Assembly: GCA_945956915.1 (NCBI GenBank)
Contig: CAMFJH010000008.1
Coordinates: 23,430-87,429, forward strand
Direction: 5' to 3'
DNA length: 64,000 nt
DNA from: an uncultured Francisellaceae bacterium
GTDB taxonomy: Bacteria > Pseudomonadota > Gammaproteobacteria > UBA6186 > Azoamicaceae
Positions 54,274 through 63,975 of this stretch are shown here, one piece after another; positions within the stretch are counted from its first letter, which is position 1, and the number at the start of each line of letters is the position of its first letter. The position numbers and the translations under genes were made by a program. Below the pieces are notes generated by a model. The model was not told where the DNA came from. It did not search any database and worked only from the letters and a program-made list of their open reading frames with translations.

Positions 54274-56152
54274 GATCCGTTCCTGTAGGGGTAGGGGGCA
54301 TATCATTTTTAAGATTTTCGAAAAAATGATCCAGTACAATACGCGTGATGTCTGCACCACTGGTTTTATATTTATTTTCAATTAAAACGGCGATTGCAAT
54401 TTGGGGTTCTTCCACAGGTGCAAAGCCCATAAACCATGAGTGATCCCGTAATTGGGCTTTGACTTTGTTTACTTCGTATTTTTCGTTTTGTTTTAAATTA
54501 AATACTTGTGCTGTGCCTGTTTTTCCCGCAATCGTATAGCTTAAGCCGTGAGAAATCTTATGGGCAGTACCGCCTTGAGTATGCACCACTTTTTGCATCG
54601 CTTTAATTACCAGATCCCAATGGTCTGCTTGATACTGGATGGGGGGCATTGCTTGAACTTGAATTGGGGTAGGCAACTCTCCGGTATAAGACATTGCTTG
54701 TACAATATGTGTTTTAAAATATTGCCCTTTATTAGCCAGCACCGCTGCAGCTTCTGCAGCTTGTAAAGGGGTTATCAGCATATACCCTTGGCCAATCCCA
54801 ATATTCAGTGTATCACCCGGATACCAAGCTTCTTTTTTAGCCCTTTGTTTCCATTCTGCAGAGGGGGCAAGGCCCGACATTTCGCCTGCCATATCAATAC
54901 CGGTGGCTTTTCCAAACCCCATTTGTGAATAAACTGCATGCATGTTTTGTATACCCATCCGATGAGCAATGGTAAAAAAGTAGGTATCACAACTTTGCAT
55001 AATCGCTTTTTCTAAATTAACGGTACCGTGGCCATGTTTTCTGGATAGATAAATCCAGTCTCTGTACAGTCGTCCGGTTCCGCCCAATTGGTACCACCCG
55101 GGATCAAAAATGCTAAATTCTGGAGTAACAATGCCAAGATCAAGTGCTTTTAAAGCGACAAAAGGTTTGACGATAGAACCCGGGGCATATTGCCCTGTAA
55201 TGGCTCTGTTAAACAAAGGTCTGTCGGGGGAATTGCGTAAGGCTTCATAGGTGGGTGTATCGATACCTTGGGTAAAAAGCTCTGGATTAAAAGAAGGTTT
55301 AGACACCATGGCTAAGACTTCGCCTGTTTTGGGATCCATGGCAATAATAACGCCAGAGAGTTCCCCCAATGCATCGTATGCGGCGGATTGTAAGCGACTG
55401 TCTATCGATAAATGAAGATTTTTTCCAGGCTTGGGTGCTGTGCGTTTTAGTACCCGCAGCGTTCGACCTCGGGCATCAGTTTCTACATGTTGAAAACCCA
55501 TAGTACCATGGAGTGCTGATTCATAATATTTTTCAATGGCTGTTTTGCCGATGTGATAAGTGCCTCGGTAGTTCGAGAGATCAAGAGTTTCCAGTTCTTT
55601 TTCATTAATAGGACCAATATAACCTAATGCATGTGCAGCTTTTTCGCCTAGGGGGTAATGACGAATTAAACGGGCTACCACTTCAACACCCGGGAAACGA
55701 TGCTTTTCCATAATAAAACTAGCGACTGCTTCTTCTGTTAATTTGACACGAATCGGCACACTTTCATGTTGATGTTTTAATTTTAATTGTTTATAAAAAG
55801 TGCGTTCTTCAGAATCGCTTAACTGTAGCAAAGTAGAAAGTGCTGCCAAGGTTTCTGGGATATTCGGTGTGCGTGAAGGGGTTAGTTCTAAACTAAATGC
55901 AGGCGCGTTATCAGCCAAACAAACGCCATTTCTATCAAAAATTAAACCTCTGGGTGGATGGATCGGCACTATTCTCACTTGATTATTTAAAGAAAGGCTG
56001 GCATACCATTCATATTCTGAGAACTGCAAGAAAATTAACCTTCCAATCAGTACTAAAAAAATAAATATCACAATCGCTGCTGCACTGACGGTTCTTTTCA
56101 GGTACAAATAACTGTCTTTAAAATGATCTTTTAGTGTGTGTAAGTTAGACAA
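54263..56152 (-). CDS. mrdA: penicillin-binding protein 2 (transpeptidase)
   Basis: PBP2 crosslinks peptidoglycan during elongation. The 629-residue protein has one N-terminal membrane helix (AAAIVIFIFLVLIGRLIFL), a pedestal domain (about 60-230) and a transpeptidase domain with the active Ser in PGSIVKPF (SxxK), SCD in MQSCDTYFF, and KTGTAQ. The last bases overlap the rodA start. It lies 5 bases after the rsfS stop; the rlmH gene that sits between them in E. coli is missing. Confidence 0.96.
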   Translation of the reverse strand: MSNLHTLKDHFKDSYLYLKRTVSAAAIVIFIFLVLIGRLIFLQFSEYEWYASLSLNNQVRIVPIHPPRGLIFDRNGVCLADNAPAFSLELTPSRTPNIPETLAALSTLLQLSDSEERTFYKQLKLKHQHESVPIRVKLTEEAVASFIMEKHRFPGVEVVARLIRHYPLGEKAAHALGYIGPINEKELETLDLSNYRGTYHIGKTAIEKYYESALHGTMGFQHVETDARGRTLRVLKRTAPKPGKNLHLSIDSRLQSAAYDALGELSGVIIAMDPKTGEVLAMVSKPSFNPELFTQGIDTPTYEALRNSPDRPLFNRAITGQYAPGSIVKPFVALKALDLGIVTPEFSIFDPGWYQLGGTGRLYRDWIYLSRKHGHGTVNLEKAIMQSCDTYFFTIAHRMGIQNMHAVYSQMGFGKATGIDMAGEMSGLAPSAEWKQRAKKEAWYPGDTLNIGIGQGYMLITPLQAAEAAAVLANKGQYFKTHIVQAMSYTGELPTPIQVQAMPPIQYQADHWDLVIKAMQKVVHTQGGTAHKISHGLSYTIAGKTGTAQVFNLKQNEKYEVNKVKAQLRDHSWFMGFAPVEEPQIAIAVLIENKYKTSGADITRIVLDHFFENLKNDMPPTPTGTDHAL

Positions 56153-56157
56153 AATAA

Positions 56158-56505
56158 TTACTCGTTATTAGAATCAAATACCGACCAGAGTTTTTCTAAG
56201 TTATAAAAAGCACGTGTTTCAGCAAGCATAATATGCACCACGATTTCACCTAAATCAACTAAAATCCACTCTCCAGTTTCAACACCTTCCACACCCACAG
56301 GATGAATATCGTGTTCTTTAACGGTTTTAATTAATTGATCGGCTATAGATTTGGCTTGTCTATTAGAATTGGCAGTTGCAATGATCATTTCATCGGTAAT
56401 GGAGGTTAATGTACGCACATCTAATGTCAGGACATGCATAGCTTTCATGTCCTCTAAGACCTTTATGACCAAAGTATGTAAAGAGGCTGGGGTTAAACTA
56501 GACAT
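56158..56505 (-). CDS. rsfS: ribosome silencing factor
   Basis: RsfS binds ribosomal protein L14 and blocks joining of the subunits under starvation. The 115 residues show the family pattern: [36 protein letters not shown], and [16 protein letters not shown]. Its start overlaps the end of holA by 8 bases. In E. coli nadD lies just upstream; here it is absent. Confidence 0.95.
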   Translation of the reverse strand: MSSLTPASLHTLVIKVLEDMKAMHVLTLDVRTLTSITDEMIIATANSNRQAKSIADQLIKTVKEHDIHPVGVEGVETGEWILVDLGEIVVHIMLAETRAFYNLEKLWSVFDSNNE

Positions 56506-57244
56506 CTAAAATATGGACTCCTATTAAAGATAGACAAAACAGATACAATGCATCCCAAGCGTTGCCGGGTGCCAATCCTTTAATAATATCGTCTATGTGT
56601 TGCGCTTTTAAGAGCATGCTTTGACGATTAAAACGGCTAGAAACCGCTTGAGCACGAATGCCTTTGATAAGCGCCCACAAGACGAAAATAGCTTCTGTTT
56701 CTTGTTTTAAATTAAAAAAAATATTTTTTGTTTTGGGAATAGACCCTTCAAAAACCGCATCCATCAAGGCAAATACCGAAGCTGGCATTTCAGAAGCAGG
56801 CAGTTTTGTAAACAGCACCATGCCTTTTTGATCGATGGCTTTGAACCAGGTGCTAGCCAGTGCGCTTGCATCCAATTTAGGCGCTGTGATCACTAACACA
56901 ATATCTTCAGGGGGCGATTGCATAAAAGCAGATAATTTTTGTGCCCCTAGCGCGCCCAATGTTTGGTTGATCTTGAGTTCTTCTGAAAAATGACATTCAA
57001 ACAAACGTTTTTCAGAAAAAACTGAAAATAAAGATCGACTTTGTGTAAGGTGATACCACTGTTCCCAATCAAAACCCATTAAAATATCAAAGCGTTGTTT
57101 ATCTTCTATTCCTTGTGCGAGTGCTTGTGCACGAATGGCATCGGCAGCTTCCTTTTTTTGATAAGGATCGGTGCCCATTAGAAAATAAACTGGGGCAAGG
57201 CCCTGTGTTAATTGTGTTTTTAATTGATTCAGTGTTATTCGCAT
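56498..57244 (-). CDS. holA: DNA polymerase III delta subunit, internally shortened
   Basis: HolA is the clamp-loader subunit that opens the beta ring. At 248 residues it is far shorter than usual (about 340). The N-terminal domain is normal ([20 protein letters not shown], then [15 protein letters not shown]). After [10 protein letters not shown] the sequence passes directly into what aligns with the start of the C-terminal collar domain ([35 protein letters not shown]). About 65-70 residues that form the AAA+ lid (domain II in E. coli) seem to be missing in frame. The position between lptE and rsfS supports the identity. Whether it is functional is uncertain. Confidence 0.82.
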   Translation of the reverse strand: MRITLNQLKTQLTQGLAPVYFLMGTDPYQKKEAADAIRAQALAQGIEDKQRFDILMGFDWEQWYHLTQSRSLFSVFSEKRLFECHFSEELKINQTLGALGAQKLSAFMQSPPEDIVLVITAPKLDASALASTWFKAIDQKGMVLFTKLPASEMPASVFALMDAVFEGSIPKTKNIFFNLKQETEAIFVLWALIKGIRAQAVSSRFNRQSMLLKAQHIDDIIKGLAPGNAWDALYLFCLSLIGVHILDV

Positions 57245-57744
57245 GATGGTGTTAGATTACGCATGATTTGTGCGGTCAGATCATGATATAAATCAAGCAG
57301 CACACGGTCTCTTTCGCTTTGGGTTCCTAAAACCGCATTAGGATTGACGTTTAGCTCACGTTCAACTTGAATTGTTGTAGGGCAAATCAGATCCTGTCCT
57401 GCGGGATTGGTAATTTGATAAACCACGGTTAGTTGTATCATCAATCGATTGTTTTGACCATCGATTCCGAAAGCGATGGGTCTATCGACTATGCTTTGGC
57501 TGAGTAAGCTTAAAGTAGCACAATTGGATTTACAATTGGCTTGATACTCGACTAAACAAACCCCATTATTTTTTAAAGTAGCCCGTAAATACTTCTGTAA
57601 AGGACTAAAAGGTTCTTCCGGACATATACACAGTCTTTGTAATTCAGGAGGAACGCTGAGCGCACCTCTTAAATGAAAACCACAGCCAGTAAGTAGCAGG
57701 CCTAGAAAAAAACATATGAGTGTGTTGATTGTATTTATTTTCAT
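57235..57744 (-). CDS. lptE: LPS-assembly lipoprotein LptE
   Basis: LptE plugs the LptD barrel and helps insert LPS into the outer membrane. The 169-residue precursor has a lipoprotein signal with lipobox LTGC followed by GFHLRG, the family's hallmark after the lipidated Cys (residue about 21). The position between leuS and holA is conserved. It overlaps leuS by 4 bases and holA by 10 bases. Confidence 0.93.
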   Translation of the reverse strand: MKINTINTLICFFLGLLLTGCGFHLRGALSVPPELQRLCICPEEPFSPLQKYLRATLKNNGVCLVEYQANCKSNCATLSLLSQSIVDRPIAFGIDGQNNRLMIQLTVVYQITNPAGQDLICPTTIQVERELNVNPNAVLGTQSERDRVLLDLYHDLTAQIMRNLTPSCE

Positions 57745-60218
57745 GCAACAACCACATTGATTAGTTTTTTAGGGACTAGAATGACCTGTTTGATTTGCTT
57801 GCCTTCTGTATACTTTAAAATATTTTCATGTGATAAGGCCATTTTTTTAATACTTTCATCATCTTGATGTGTAGCCACTTCCAGCTGTGCACGAACCTTA
57901 CCATTGACTTGAATCACGAGGTGTAAGGTATCTTTTATTAAAGCACTTTCATCCACGCTGGGCCAAGACTCATTAATAAGAGCGGTTGTGTGGCCCAATC
58001 GTTCCCACAGCACATGCGTAATATGAGGTGCAATAGGTGAGAGCATTAAGACCAGGGCTTCTAGTGCTTCTCTTATGACAACTCGATCAGCATCAGTGGA
58101 ATCAGAAAAACGATAAATTTCATTTAACAATTCCATCATTGCAGCAATAGCTGTATTAAAAGTATGCCTGCGCACCAGATCATCGCTTACTTTTTTAATG
58201 GTTTCGTGTGTTAAACGCTTTAAATTTTTTTGAGATACAGTTAAAGTATTTGCCGTGCCAACTACAGGTGTAGAGTATTCTAGCACTTTATGCCATAAGC
58301 GTTTTAGAAAACGGAAAGCCCCTTCTACACCGCTATCAGACCATTCTAGGCTTTGTTCAGGCGGAGAACCGAACATCAAAAACAAACGTAAGGTATCAGC
58401 ACCATATTCATCCATTAACAGTTTGGGATCAACCGTATTGCCTTTGGATTTTGACATTTTAGAACCCTCTTTTAGCACCATCCCCTGAGATAGAAGACGG
58501 GTAAAAGGTTCATCGCTGTTGACCAGCCCTAAATCGCGCATGGCTTTATGAAAAAATCGTGCATACAACAGATGCAAAATAGCGTGTTCAATGCCACCAA
58601 TGTATTGATCAACAGGCGTCCAATAATTAACACGTTCATCAAACATGCTTTTGTTTTGATCTGGGCAGGCAAATCGTGCGTAATACCAAGAAGATTCCAT
58701 AAAGGTATCAAAAGTGTCTGTTTCACGTTTGGCTGGCTGCTGGCATTTAGGACAAGTGGTGTTATAAAATTCAGGCATTTTTTTAATAGGCGAGCCCACA
58801 CCTTCAAAGACGATGTCTTCTGGTAACACAACGGGTAAATCTGCTTCTGCAACGGGTACTGTTCCACAAGTTGGGCAATCAATCATGGGGATGGGGGTGC
58901 CCCAGTAGCGTTGTCTAGAAACACCCCAATCGCGTAATCTAAAATGCACTTGCGATTCCCCTGCATTTTTAGATTTTAGGGTTTCTACAAAAGCTTTAAA
59001 TGCCTCGTTAAAGCTTAAGCCATCAAAGGCATCGGAATTGATTAGTACACCTTCTTTTTTGGTAAAAGCGTTTTTTGTGAAATCATGCTCAGTCCCTTTA
59101 GGAGGTTTAATGACTTGTTTGATATTCAGGTGGTATTTTTGAGCAAATTCAAAATCTCGCTCATCATGCGCAGGTACGGCCATCACGGCACCTGTGCCAT
59201 ATTCCATTAAAACATAATTCGTAATCCATACGGGTATGATTTCATTGTTAATGGGATTAATGGCTTTAAGACCAGAATCAATGCCTTTTTTCTCCATAGT
59301 TGCCATATCCGCTTCGGCCACTTTTAAAGATTTGCACGCTGTTAAAAAAGCTTGGATATCCGCATTTTGCTTTGCTGCTTCTAGGCTTAAAGGATGTTCA
59401 GGGGCTAAAGCCAAATACGTTACGCCGCATAGGGTGTCGGGTCGTGTTGTGTAAATCTCGATGTATTGGTTGCTGGCTTGCACTTGGAATTTAGCACAGA
59501 CACCTTCAGAACGACCAATCCAATTGCGTTGCATGGTACGCACTTGTTCGGGCCATTCGCTTAATTTGTCTAAATCATTTAAGAGTTCATCTGCATAATC
59601 AGTAATTTTCAGAAACCATTGAGGTATTTCTTTTCGTTCTACTTTAGCACCCGATCGCCATCCACAGCCATCCACCACTTGTTCGTTAGCCAAAACGGTT
59701 TGATCCACAGGATCCCAATTGACGACAGAATTTTTTTTGTACACTAAGCCTTTTTCGTAGAGTTTAATAAAAAACCATTGTTCCCAACGATAATATTCGG
59801 GATCACAAGTGGCAATTTCTCTATCCCAATCATAGCCTATCCCCAATTCTTGTAATTGTTGTTTCATGTGGGCAATATTTTTTTTAGTCCATTGTGCAGG
59901 GGGTACTTTTCTTTCGATGGCTGCATTTTCTGCAGGCAGACCAAAAGCATCCCAGCCAATCGGTTGCAATACATTTTTACCCAACATTCGATGCACACGA
60001 GATAAAACATCTCCTAAAGTATAATTACGCACATGGCCTACATGTAGGTTTCCGCTGGGATAGGGAAACATGCTTAAGCAATAATATTTTTCTTGGGCTG
60101 GATTTTCGACGGCTTTAAAAGTATGGTGAGTATTCCAATAAGATTGAGCTTGTTGTTCAACTAGTTTTGGCTGGTAAGTATCTGCGGTATTAACAGGGAC
60201 AGAAGTCTGGTTTTCCAT
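57741..60218 (-). CDS. leuS: leucyl-tRNA synthetase
   Basis: LeuS charges tRNA-Leu. ATG 60218 with GAGAGACTCC upstream gives 825 residues; the frame extends to 60248. Class I motifs are [15 protein letters not shown] (HIGH-type, residues about 47-61) and [14 protein letters not shown] (KMSKS). The editing domain has [20 protein letters not shown] and [15 protein letters not shown], intact. It is the first gene of the minus-strand run leuS-lptE-holA-rsfS-mrdA-mrdB-mltB-rlpA-dacA-dat-lipB-lipA-ybeD. Confidence 0.97.
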   Translation of the reverse strand: MENQTSVPVNTADTYQPKLVEQQAQSYWNTHHTFKAVENPAQEKYYCLSMFPYPSGNLHVGHVRNYTLGDVLSRVHRMLGKNVLQPIGWDAFGLPAENAAIERKVPPAQWTKKNIAHMKQQLQELGIGYDWDREIATCDPEYYRWEQWFFIKLYEKGLVYKKNSVVNWDPVDQTVLANEQVVDGCGWRSGAKVERKEIPQWFLKITDYADELLNDLDKLSEWPEQVRTMQRNWIGRSEGVCAKFQVQASNQYIEIYTTRPDTLCGVTYLALAPEHPLSLEAAKQNADIQAFLTACKSLKVAEADMATMEKKGIDSGLKAINPINNEIIPVWITNYVLMEYGTGAVMAVPAHDERDFEFAQKYHLNIKQVIKPPKGTEHDFTKNAFTKKEGVLINSDAFDGLSFNEAFKAFVETLKSKNAGESQVHFRLRDWGVSRQRYWGTPIPMIDCPTCGTVPVAEADLPVVLPEDIVFEGVGSPIKKMPEFYNTTCPKCQQPAKRETDTFDTFMESSWYYARFACPDQNKSMFDERVNYWTPVDQYIGGIEHAILHLLYARFFHKAMRDLGLVNSDEPFTRLLSQGMVLKEGSKMSKSKGNTVDPKLLMDEYGADTLRLFLMFGSPPEQSLEWSDSGVEGAFRFLKRLWHKVLEYSTPVVGTANTLTVSQKNLKRLTHETIKKVSDDLVRRHTFNTAIAAMMELLNEIYRFSDSTDADRVVIREALEALVLMLSPIAPHITHVLWERLGHTTALINESWPSVDESALIKDTLHLVIQVNGKVRAQLEVATHQDDESIKKMALSHENILKYTEGKQIKQVILVPKKLINVVVA

Positions 60219-60351
60219 GGAGTCTCTCAAATCATCTATAAATAACAATAGGCATAACGCGGTTTAAGTCATAAACCGATAGCATACCAAACCCTGCTGA
60301 TCTCAACAAGAGCTGTTTAATTTTGTTAAATGACTTTTTATGTTTTCAAGA

Positions 60352-60693
60352 TTATTGAGGTTTAGGCGATCGTTTAGCAGGGGTCTTAGCTGTTTTATAG
60401 GTTTGTGATTTAGTTGCTCCAAATTGATGAGCAATAGGGCGAGCAGGAGGGGAATCTTTCGTGATGTGCATGTGAGCTTTTGTGCTTTCTAAATTTTTTG
60501 CTATGGCTTGGGCTGCCTCTAGCGCACTTTTTTGCAACATAATTTTTATGACATCGGAGTTATTTTTTAATAAATCATCTATGAATTCTTGTTCAGTATA
60601 GTCGCCTTCTTCTAACCTTTTATCGACATCAGATACGCTAGCCTGTTGTAGCCACTTTATAAAATTTTTCACATCCAAACCGTTATTAGACAT
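60352..60693 (-). CDS. small unknown protein with basic Lys/Pro-rich tail
   Basis: I do not recognise this 113-residue protein. Residues 1-70 are helical and acidic (FIKWLQQASVSDVDKRLEEG, then FIDDLLKNNSDVIKI). The last 30 residues are basic and low in complexity (KTAKTPAKRSPKPQ), resembling histone H1-like tails. AAAGGTGATTGT precedes ATG 60693. There is no signal peptide or membrane segment. It may bind nucleic acid or be host-directed; both are guesses. Confidence 0.55.
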   Translation of the reverse strand: MSNNGLDVKNFIKWLQQASVSDVDKRLEEGDYTEQEFIDDLLKNNSDVIKIMLQKSALEAAQAIAKNLESTKAHMHITKDSPPARPIAHQFGATKSQTYKTAKTPAKRSPKPQ

Positions 60694-60862
60694 ACAATCA
60701 CCTTTATATAAGTTAATCTACTAATATGTATAACATAGCATATGCTGAGTTCAAAGATGTGATAATTTATTTTTGAATTATGTATATACAATATTAAACG
60801 CGCAGTAGCTATAGTGCCGTTACCTATTAAGGACTATTTTCTGAAAATAAGGTAACCAGAAA

Positions 60863-60897
60863 TTGGCATTGACAAATGCCAATTGGCATTGTACTAT
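60863..60897 (+). promoter_or_regulatory. promoter with overlapping palindromic operator of the vapBC-like pair
   Basis: TTGACA (60869-60874), 17 bases, then TACTAT (60892-60897) form a near-perfect promoter. Three half-sites cover it in alternating orientation: TTGGCATT (60863), AATGCCAA (60875) and TTGGCATT (60883); the last two make the exact palindrome AATGCCAATTGGCATT (60875-60890). This is the expected layout for repression by an AbrB-type antitoxin or the toxin-antitoxin complex. Transcription would begin near 60904, so the antitoxin start must be 60934, not the ATG within the operator. Confidence 0.82.
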
Positions 60898-60933
60898 GGA
60901 TTTAAAGATATTGATTTTTTATGGGAGGAGTAT

Positions 60934-61194
60934 ATGCAAATATCTGTTGATAATTATGGTAGAATTATTATTCCTAAAATCATTCGGGAGCATTTAGGGT
61001 TGCATGCAGGTTCTGTTTTAAATATCGAAGAAAGTAAAAGTAAGAATGAAATTGTGCTAAAAATGACAAATGAAGAAGCACCTTTAAAATTAGAAGAGGG
61101 GATTTTTGTATTTACCGGCAAGGCTTTAAATGGTATGGATGATGTGCTAGAAACGATTAGAGCAGAACGTTTGAAGAAATTAGGAGATTTTTAA
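60934..61194 (+). CDS. vapB: AbrB-type antitoxin of a VapBC-like pair
   Basis: The 86-residue protein has the SpoVT-AbrB DNA-binding fold at its N-terminus (VDNYGRIIIPKIIREHLGLHAGSVLNI) and an acidic toxin-binding tail. It should neutralise the PIN toxin that follows 3 bases later and repress its own promoter through the palindromes at 60863-60890. ATG 60934 has GGGAGGAG upstream; an ATG further upstream lies before the transcription start. Confidence 0.88.
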   Translation: MQISVDNYGRIIIPKIIREHLGLHAGSVLNIEESKSKNEIVLKMTNEEAPLKLEEGIFVFTGKALNGMDDVLETIRAERLKKLGDF

Positions 61195-61197
61195 AGA

Positions 61198-61632
61198 ATG
61201 AAAGTACTATTTGATACTTCTGTTCTAGTAGCAGGCTTTGTTGAATCACATCCTGAGCACAAGGCTGCCATCCGTTGGTTTACAAAAGTGCAAAAAGGAG
61301 AAGTGGCACTGTTCGTTGCGTCACATTCTTTAGCCGAATGTTATGCTGTGCTTACAAAACTGCCTTTGAGCCCGAAAATTCTACCAAGCATGGCTCATCA
61401 TATTATCTCTGAAAATATTGCAAAATTAGGAAAAATTATATCTTTAGTAGAAGAAGATTATTTATCTCTTATGCTGCATTTATCCAAATTAGGATTATCA
61501 GGCGGTATAATTTACGATGCAGTCATTATGAAAACCGCGGAGAAGGCAAAAGTAAAACACTTATTAACCTTTAATTTTCGAGATTTTGTTCGATTATGCC
61601 CTGAAAATGAATCCTATATTATTACACCATAG
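61198..61632 (+). CDS. vapC: PIN-domain ribonuclease toxin, VapC-like
   Basis: The 144-residue PIN-domain protein keeps the acidic metal-binding residues: Asp6 in VLFDTSVLVAGF, Glu in HSLAECYAVLTKLP, Asp in IIYDAVIMKTAEK, and a final Asp in NFRDFVRL. PIN toxins cleave RNA (tRNA or rRNA in studied cases) and stop growth when the antitoxin is lost. It starts 3 bases after the antitoxin stop. The GIY-YIG gene follows after 6 bases and may be part of the same transcript. Confidence 0.88.
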   Translation: MKVLFDTSVLVAGFVESHPEHKAAIRWFTKVQKGEVALFVASHSLAECYAVLTKLPLSPKILPSMAHHIISENIAKLGKIISLVEEDYLSLMLHLSKLGLSGGIIYDAVIMKTAEKAKVKHLLTFNFRDFVRLCPENESYIITP

Positions 61633-61638
61633 GTTTGT

Positions 61639-61944
61639 TTGAGTACCCTATTGAATATCGAAGCCAAATATCCTAATTATTGGGTTTATATATTGTATTG
61701 TGAAAACAAAAGTTTTTATACAGGCTACACGCATGATTTATTTGCAAGATATCGTGCACACATAGAAGGTATCGCGGCTAAATATACGCGTGCTTTTAGG
61801 CCCCTAGAAGTAATAGGCGTTTGGCCGGTATATGGTGATAAATCAACGGCCATGAAAATAGAAAGATTTATAAAAGCTTTAAGTAAAAAAGAAAAACGGA
61901 TGATTATTGATCATCCGTTCTTGTTATTAGAAATGTTTGAGTAA
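61639..61944 (+). CDS. GIY-YIG domain protein (UPF0213-like)
   Basis: The 101-residue protein is a single-domain GIY-YIG nuclease-like protein: WVYILYCENKSFYTGYTHDL (residues 15-34) carries the YIL and YTG halves, followed by the Arg in LFARYRAH, and IERFIKALSKKEKRMI near the end. The start is probably TTG 61639, with ATAGG upstream, because no ATG precedes the motif. Function of small members is not well settled; DNA repair or processing is assumed. It closely follows vapC. Confidence 0.8.
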   Translation: MSTLLNIEAKYPNYWVYILYCENKSFYTGYTHDLFARYRAHIEGIAAKYTRAFRPLEVIGVWPVYGDKSTAMKIERFIKALSKKEKRMIIDHPFLLLEMFE

Positions 61945-61952
61945 GGAATGTA

Positions 61953-62435
61953 TTATCCGACTTCGACTTTGTCTCTGCCTGCTGCGAATGCGCGTTTCTT
62001 AATTTCTTCAGGGGAGACATCTTCAAAGTGCGTTGAGATTGTCCAGGTATGGCCAAAAGGATCAACAATCGTGCCCGAACGATCCCCGTAAAATTTATCT
62101 GTAATCGGATCAAGAACAGTCGCACCTTGAGTGCTTGCTTTTTCAATAACACTATCTACATCATCAATATACAAATAGATACTCATCGCTTGTGTCCATT
62201 CTGTAAAGGAATCAGGTGCTTTAGAATTCTGACAATTATCCGCGACCATAAATCTTGAATCGCCTATCATCAACTCGGCATGTCCCACCCTTCCATCGGG
62301 TGCAGAGATGAGTACGGTTACCGTAGCACCAAACACGCTTTGATAAAATTTTAAGGCTTCTGGGCCATTACTCACAATAAGATAGGGCGTTATATTATGA
62401 TAACCTTGAGGGACAGGTGAGACTTTGGTTTGCAT
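61953..62435 (-). CDS. VOC-family (PhnB/glyoxalase-like) protein
   Basis: The 160-residue protein matches the PhnB-like branch of the vicinal oxygen chelate superfamily: ITPYLIVSNGPEALKFYQSV and FGATVTVLISAPDGRVGHAEL form the first beta-alpha module, and YLYIDDVDSVIEKASTQGA, DRSGTIVDPFGHTWTISTH the second. The substrate is unknown. ATG 62435 has TGGAG upstream. It converges on the GIY-YIG gene, with 8 bases between the stops. Confidence 0.88.
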   Translation of the reverse strand: MQTKVSPVPQGYHNITPYLIVSNGPEALKFYQSVFGATVTVLISAPDGRVGHAELMIGDSRFMVADNCQNSKAPDSFTEWTQAMSIYLYIDDVDSVIEKASTQGATVLDPITDKFYGDRSGTIVDPFGHTWTISTHFEDVSPEEIKKRAFAAGRDKVEVG

Positions 62436-62766
62436 TTTTTACTCCATGAAAAATTTCAGATTACACAGAGCAAGGTGCCAAAGTCAATGAAACTTAATTA
62501 GAAGGCAGTTTTTTAAGAGAGTACATACACTAAATCTATGATTATAAAAATAATATGATTATAAAAATAAACAGGCATTTTTCTGAACGAGCAGACAGAG
62601 AGCGGAATCTGGTTATTTAAATAAATTTTTCTTGAGATACATATAGTTATAACTGTTGTAATACCTTACACCTAAATTTTAAAATAGACATATCGTATAC
62701 TTTAATTGAATCATTACATTAAGTACATAACTATTCGAATTTTTATTTAATCTGGAGGTTTCCATT
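62436..62766. other. intergenic region with a tandem 17-bp repeat
   Basis: No coding frame is supported in this 331-base stretch. It contains two adjacent copies of the 17-base unit beginning ATGATTATAAAAATAA (62538-62554 and 62555-62571), differing only at the last base. The remainder is AT-rich leader DNA for the next gene, ending in TGGAGG. Confidence 0.5.
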
Positions 62767-63975
62767 ATGAGCATGACTGAAAAAAGTATTCAAGAGGCTT
62801 TAAATCGTTTTGAATGCGCAAGTGACTTAGATTATCCTCAATTTGATGAAATGTTTTTAATCGAAACGCATCCTGATGGTATAGACGAGCCTAAGGAAGA
62901 TGCGCAAGCCTTAGCTTTATACAATCAAGCTTTATATTTAACTTTTGGTGGACCTTCAATACGAAACTGGTTAAGCAGACCTTTAAAAGACAAGGAAAAA
63001 CATTCTCATCCTTATTCAGGGAAGGTGTTTGCTGGAAAAGTGCCTACTCCTAGACCTGCTAAAGAGTTATTCGCTTTAACATTAGCAGCTGCGATAGAGG
63101 GAGGACATCTTCAAGCATTGAAAGACAACAGGGATGATGCCAATTTACAAGCTTTGCTAGATAGGAAAGAGTGTGAAGATATTATAGAACTAGGTAATGA
63201 TATATTAAAACGTCTTAAAGCTGCTCCTGGCGATACATTAAGAGAAAAAATACAATCTTTAAATTTAAACGAGCTTAAAGGCACAATGGGAGAAATTAAT
63301 TTTTTAACAAAGTTTGTACATTTAGATTTGAATAAAGCTGAAAGTAATGCAAAAAGCCAAATACAACCAAAACCATTGGATGCAGAACTTGCGGACATAG
63401 AAAAAATTGATATACATGCAGTTCGACCATCCATCGAAGTACAAAGAACGCGTAAAGCAAGAGTTTTAGCAGAAATAGCTGCACCTGAATATGTAGGTCT
63501 GGGGTACCCTTTAGAGCGCAATCTTAAGGGAAAACCATCAAGTCCTAATGAACGAATAGCAATGCGAGCGATTAAAGATATTTATGATCCAAAATTGTTG
63601 TTGGAATTACTGCAAGAAGTATTAGCTTTAGCAAGGGTTGACAAAAATGTTGCGTGTGTGACAAGCGCACTGCAATCCAAAATATTGTATGCTTATCTTA
63701 AAGAAGAGTGTGGGGTTGAGGAAGTCTATGCAGCTATCGATTCGTTGATACCTGTTCTTGATAAAGTCCCTGCCTGGTCTAAAATAAAAGAGGATAGCTT
63801 AAGGCCTTATGCACAAGCCGTGGAACAATTTGTCAGTGGCATAATGAAAGAAGATGTGGATGAAACAAAGTGGATTTCATATTTTCTGGCTCTGCATAAA
63901 TTTAAAATAGAAATGCTAAATATTCACGTTACTTTACCCGAAGCCGCACTAGTGTCCGGGAAAAAAGGTGTTTAA
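62767..63975 (+). CDS. unknown 402-residue helical protein
   Basis: I do not recognise this protein. ATG 62767 has a strong TGGAGG 8 bases upstream. The sequence is predicted mostly helical, mildly acidic, without signal peptide, membrane segments or clear repeats. Segments worth searching are TFGGPSIRNWLSRPLKDKEK (near residue 60), LNELKGTMGEINFLTKFVHL (about 160-180), and YLKEECGVEEVYAAIDSLIP (about 315). The tail ends SGKKGV. It stands alone next to the VOC gene, and a host-directed role is possible but unsupported by any motif. Confidence 0.6.
   Translation: MSMTEKSIQEALNRFECASDLDYPQFDEMFLIETHPDGIDEPKEDAQALALYNQALYLTFGGPSIRNWLSRPLKDKEKHSHPYSGKVFAGKVPTPRPAKELFALTLAAAIEGGHLQALKDNRDDANLQALLDRKECEDIIELGNDILKRLKAAPGDTLREKIQSLNLNELKGTMGEINFLTKFVHLDLNKAESNAKSQIQPKPLDAELADIEKIDIHAVRPSIEVQRTRKARVLAEIAAPEYVGLGYPLERNLKGKPSSPNERIAMRAIKDIYDPKLLLELLQEVLALARVDKNVACVTSALQSKILYAYLKEECGVEEVYAAIDSLIPVLDKVPAWSKIKEDSLRPYAQAVEQFVSGIMKEDVDETKWISYFLALHKFKIEMLNIHVTLPEAALVSGKKGV

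Noticed and set aside
58255..58882. Overlapping antisense and alternative-frame open frames inside leuS
   Set aside because: leuS is intact with all motifs; these frames have no ribosome sites or recognisable protein features.
60841..60851. CTGAAAATAAG shared with 22204-22214 as a common operator
   Set aside because: Eleven AT-rich bases match but the palindromic partner arm is absent at 60841, so chance is likely.
60883..60933. Upstream ATG for the AbrB antitoxin
   Set aside because: The ATG lies within the operator and before the predicted transcription start; ATG 60934 has GGGAGGAG.
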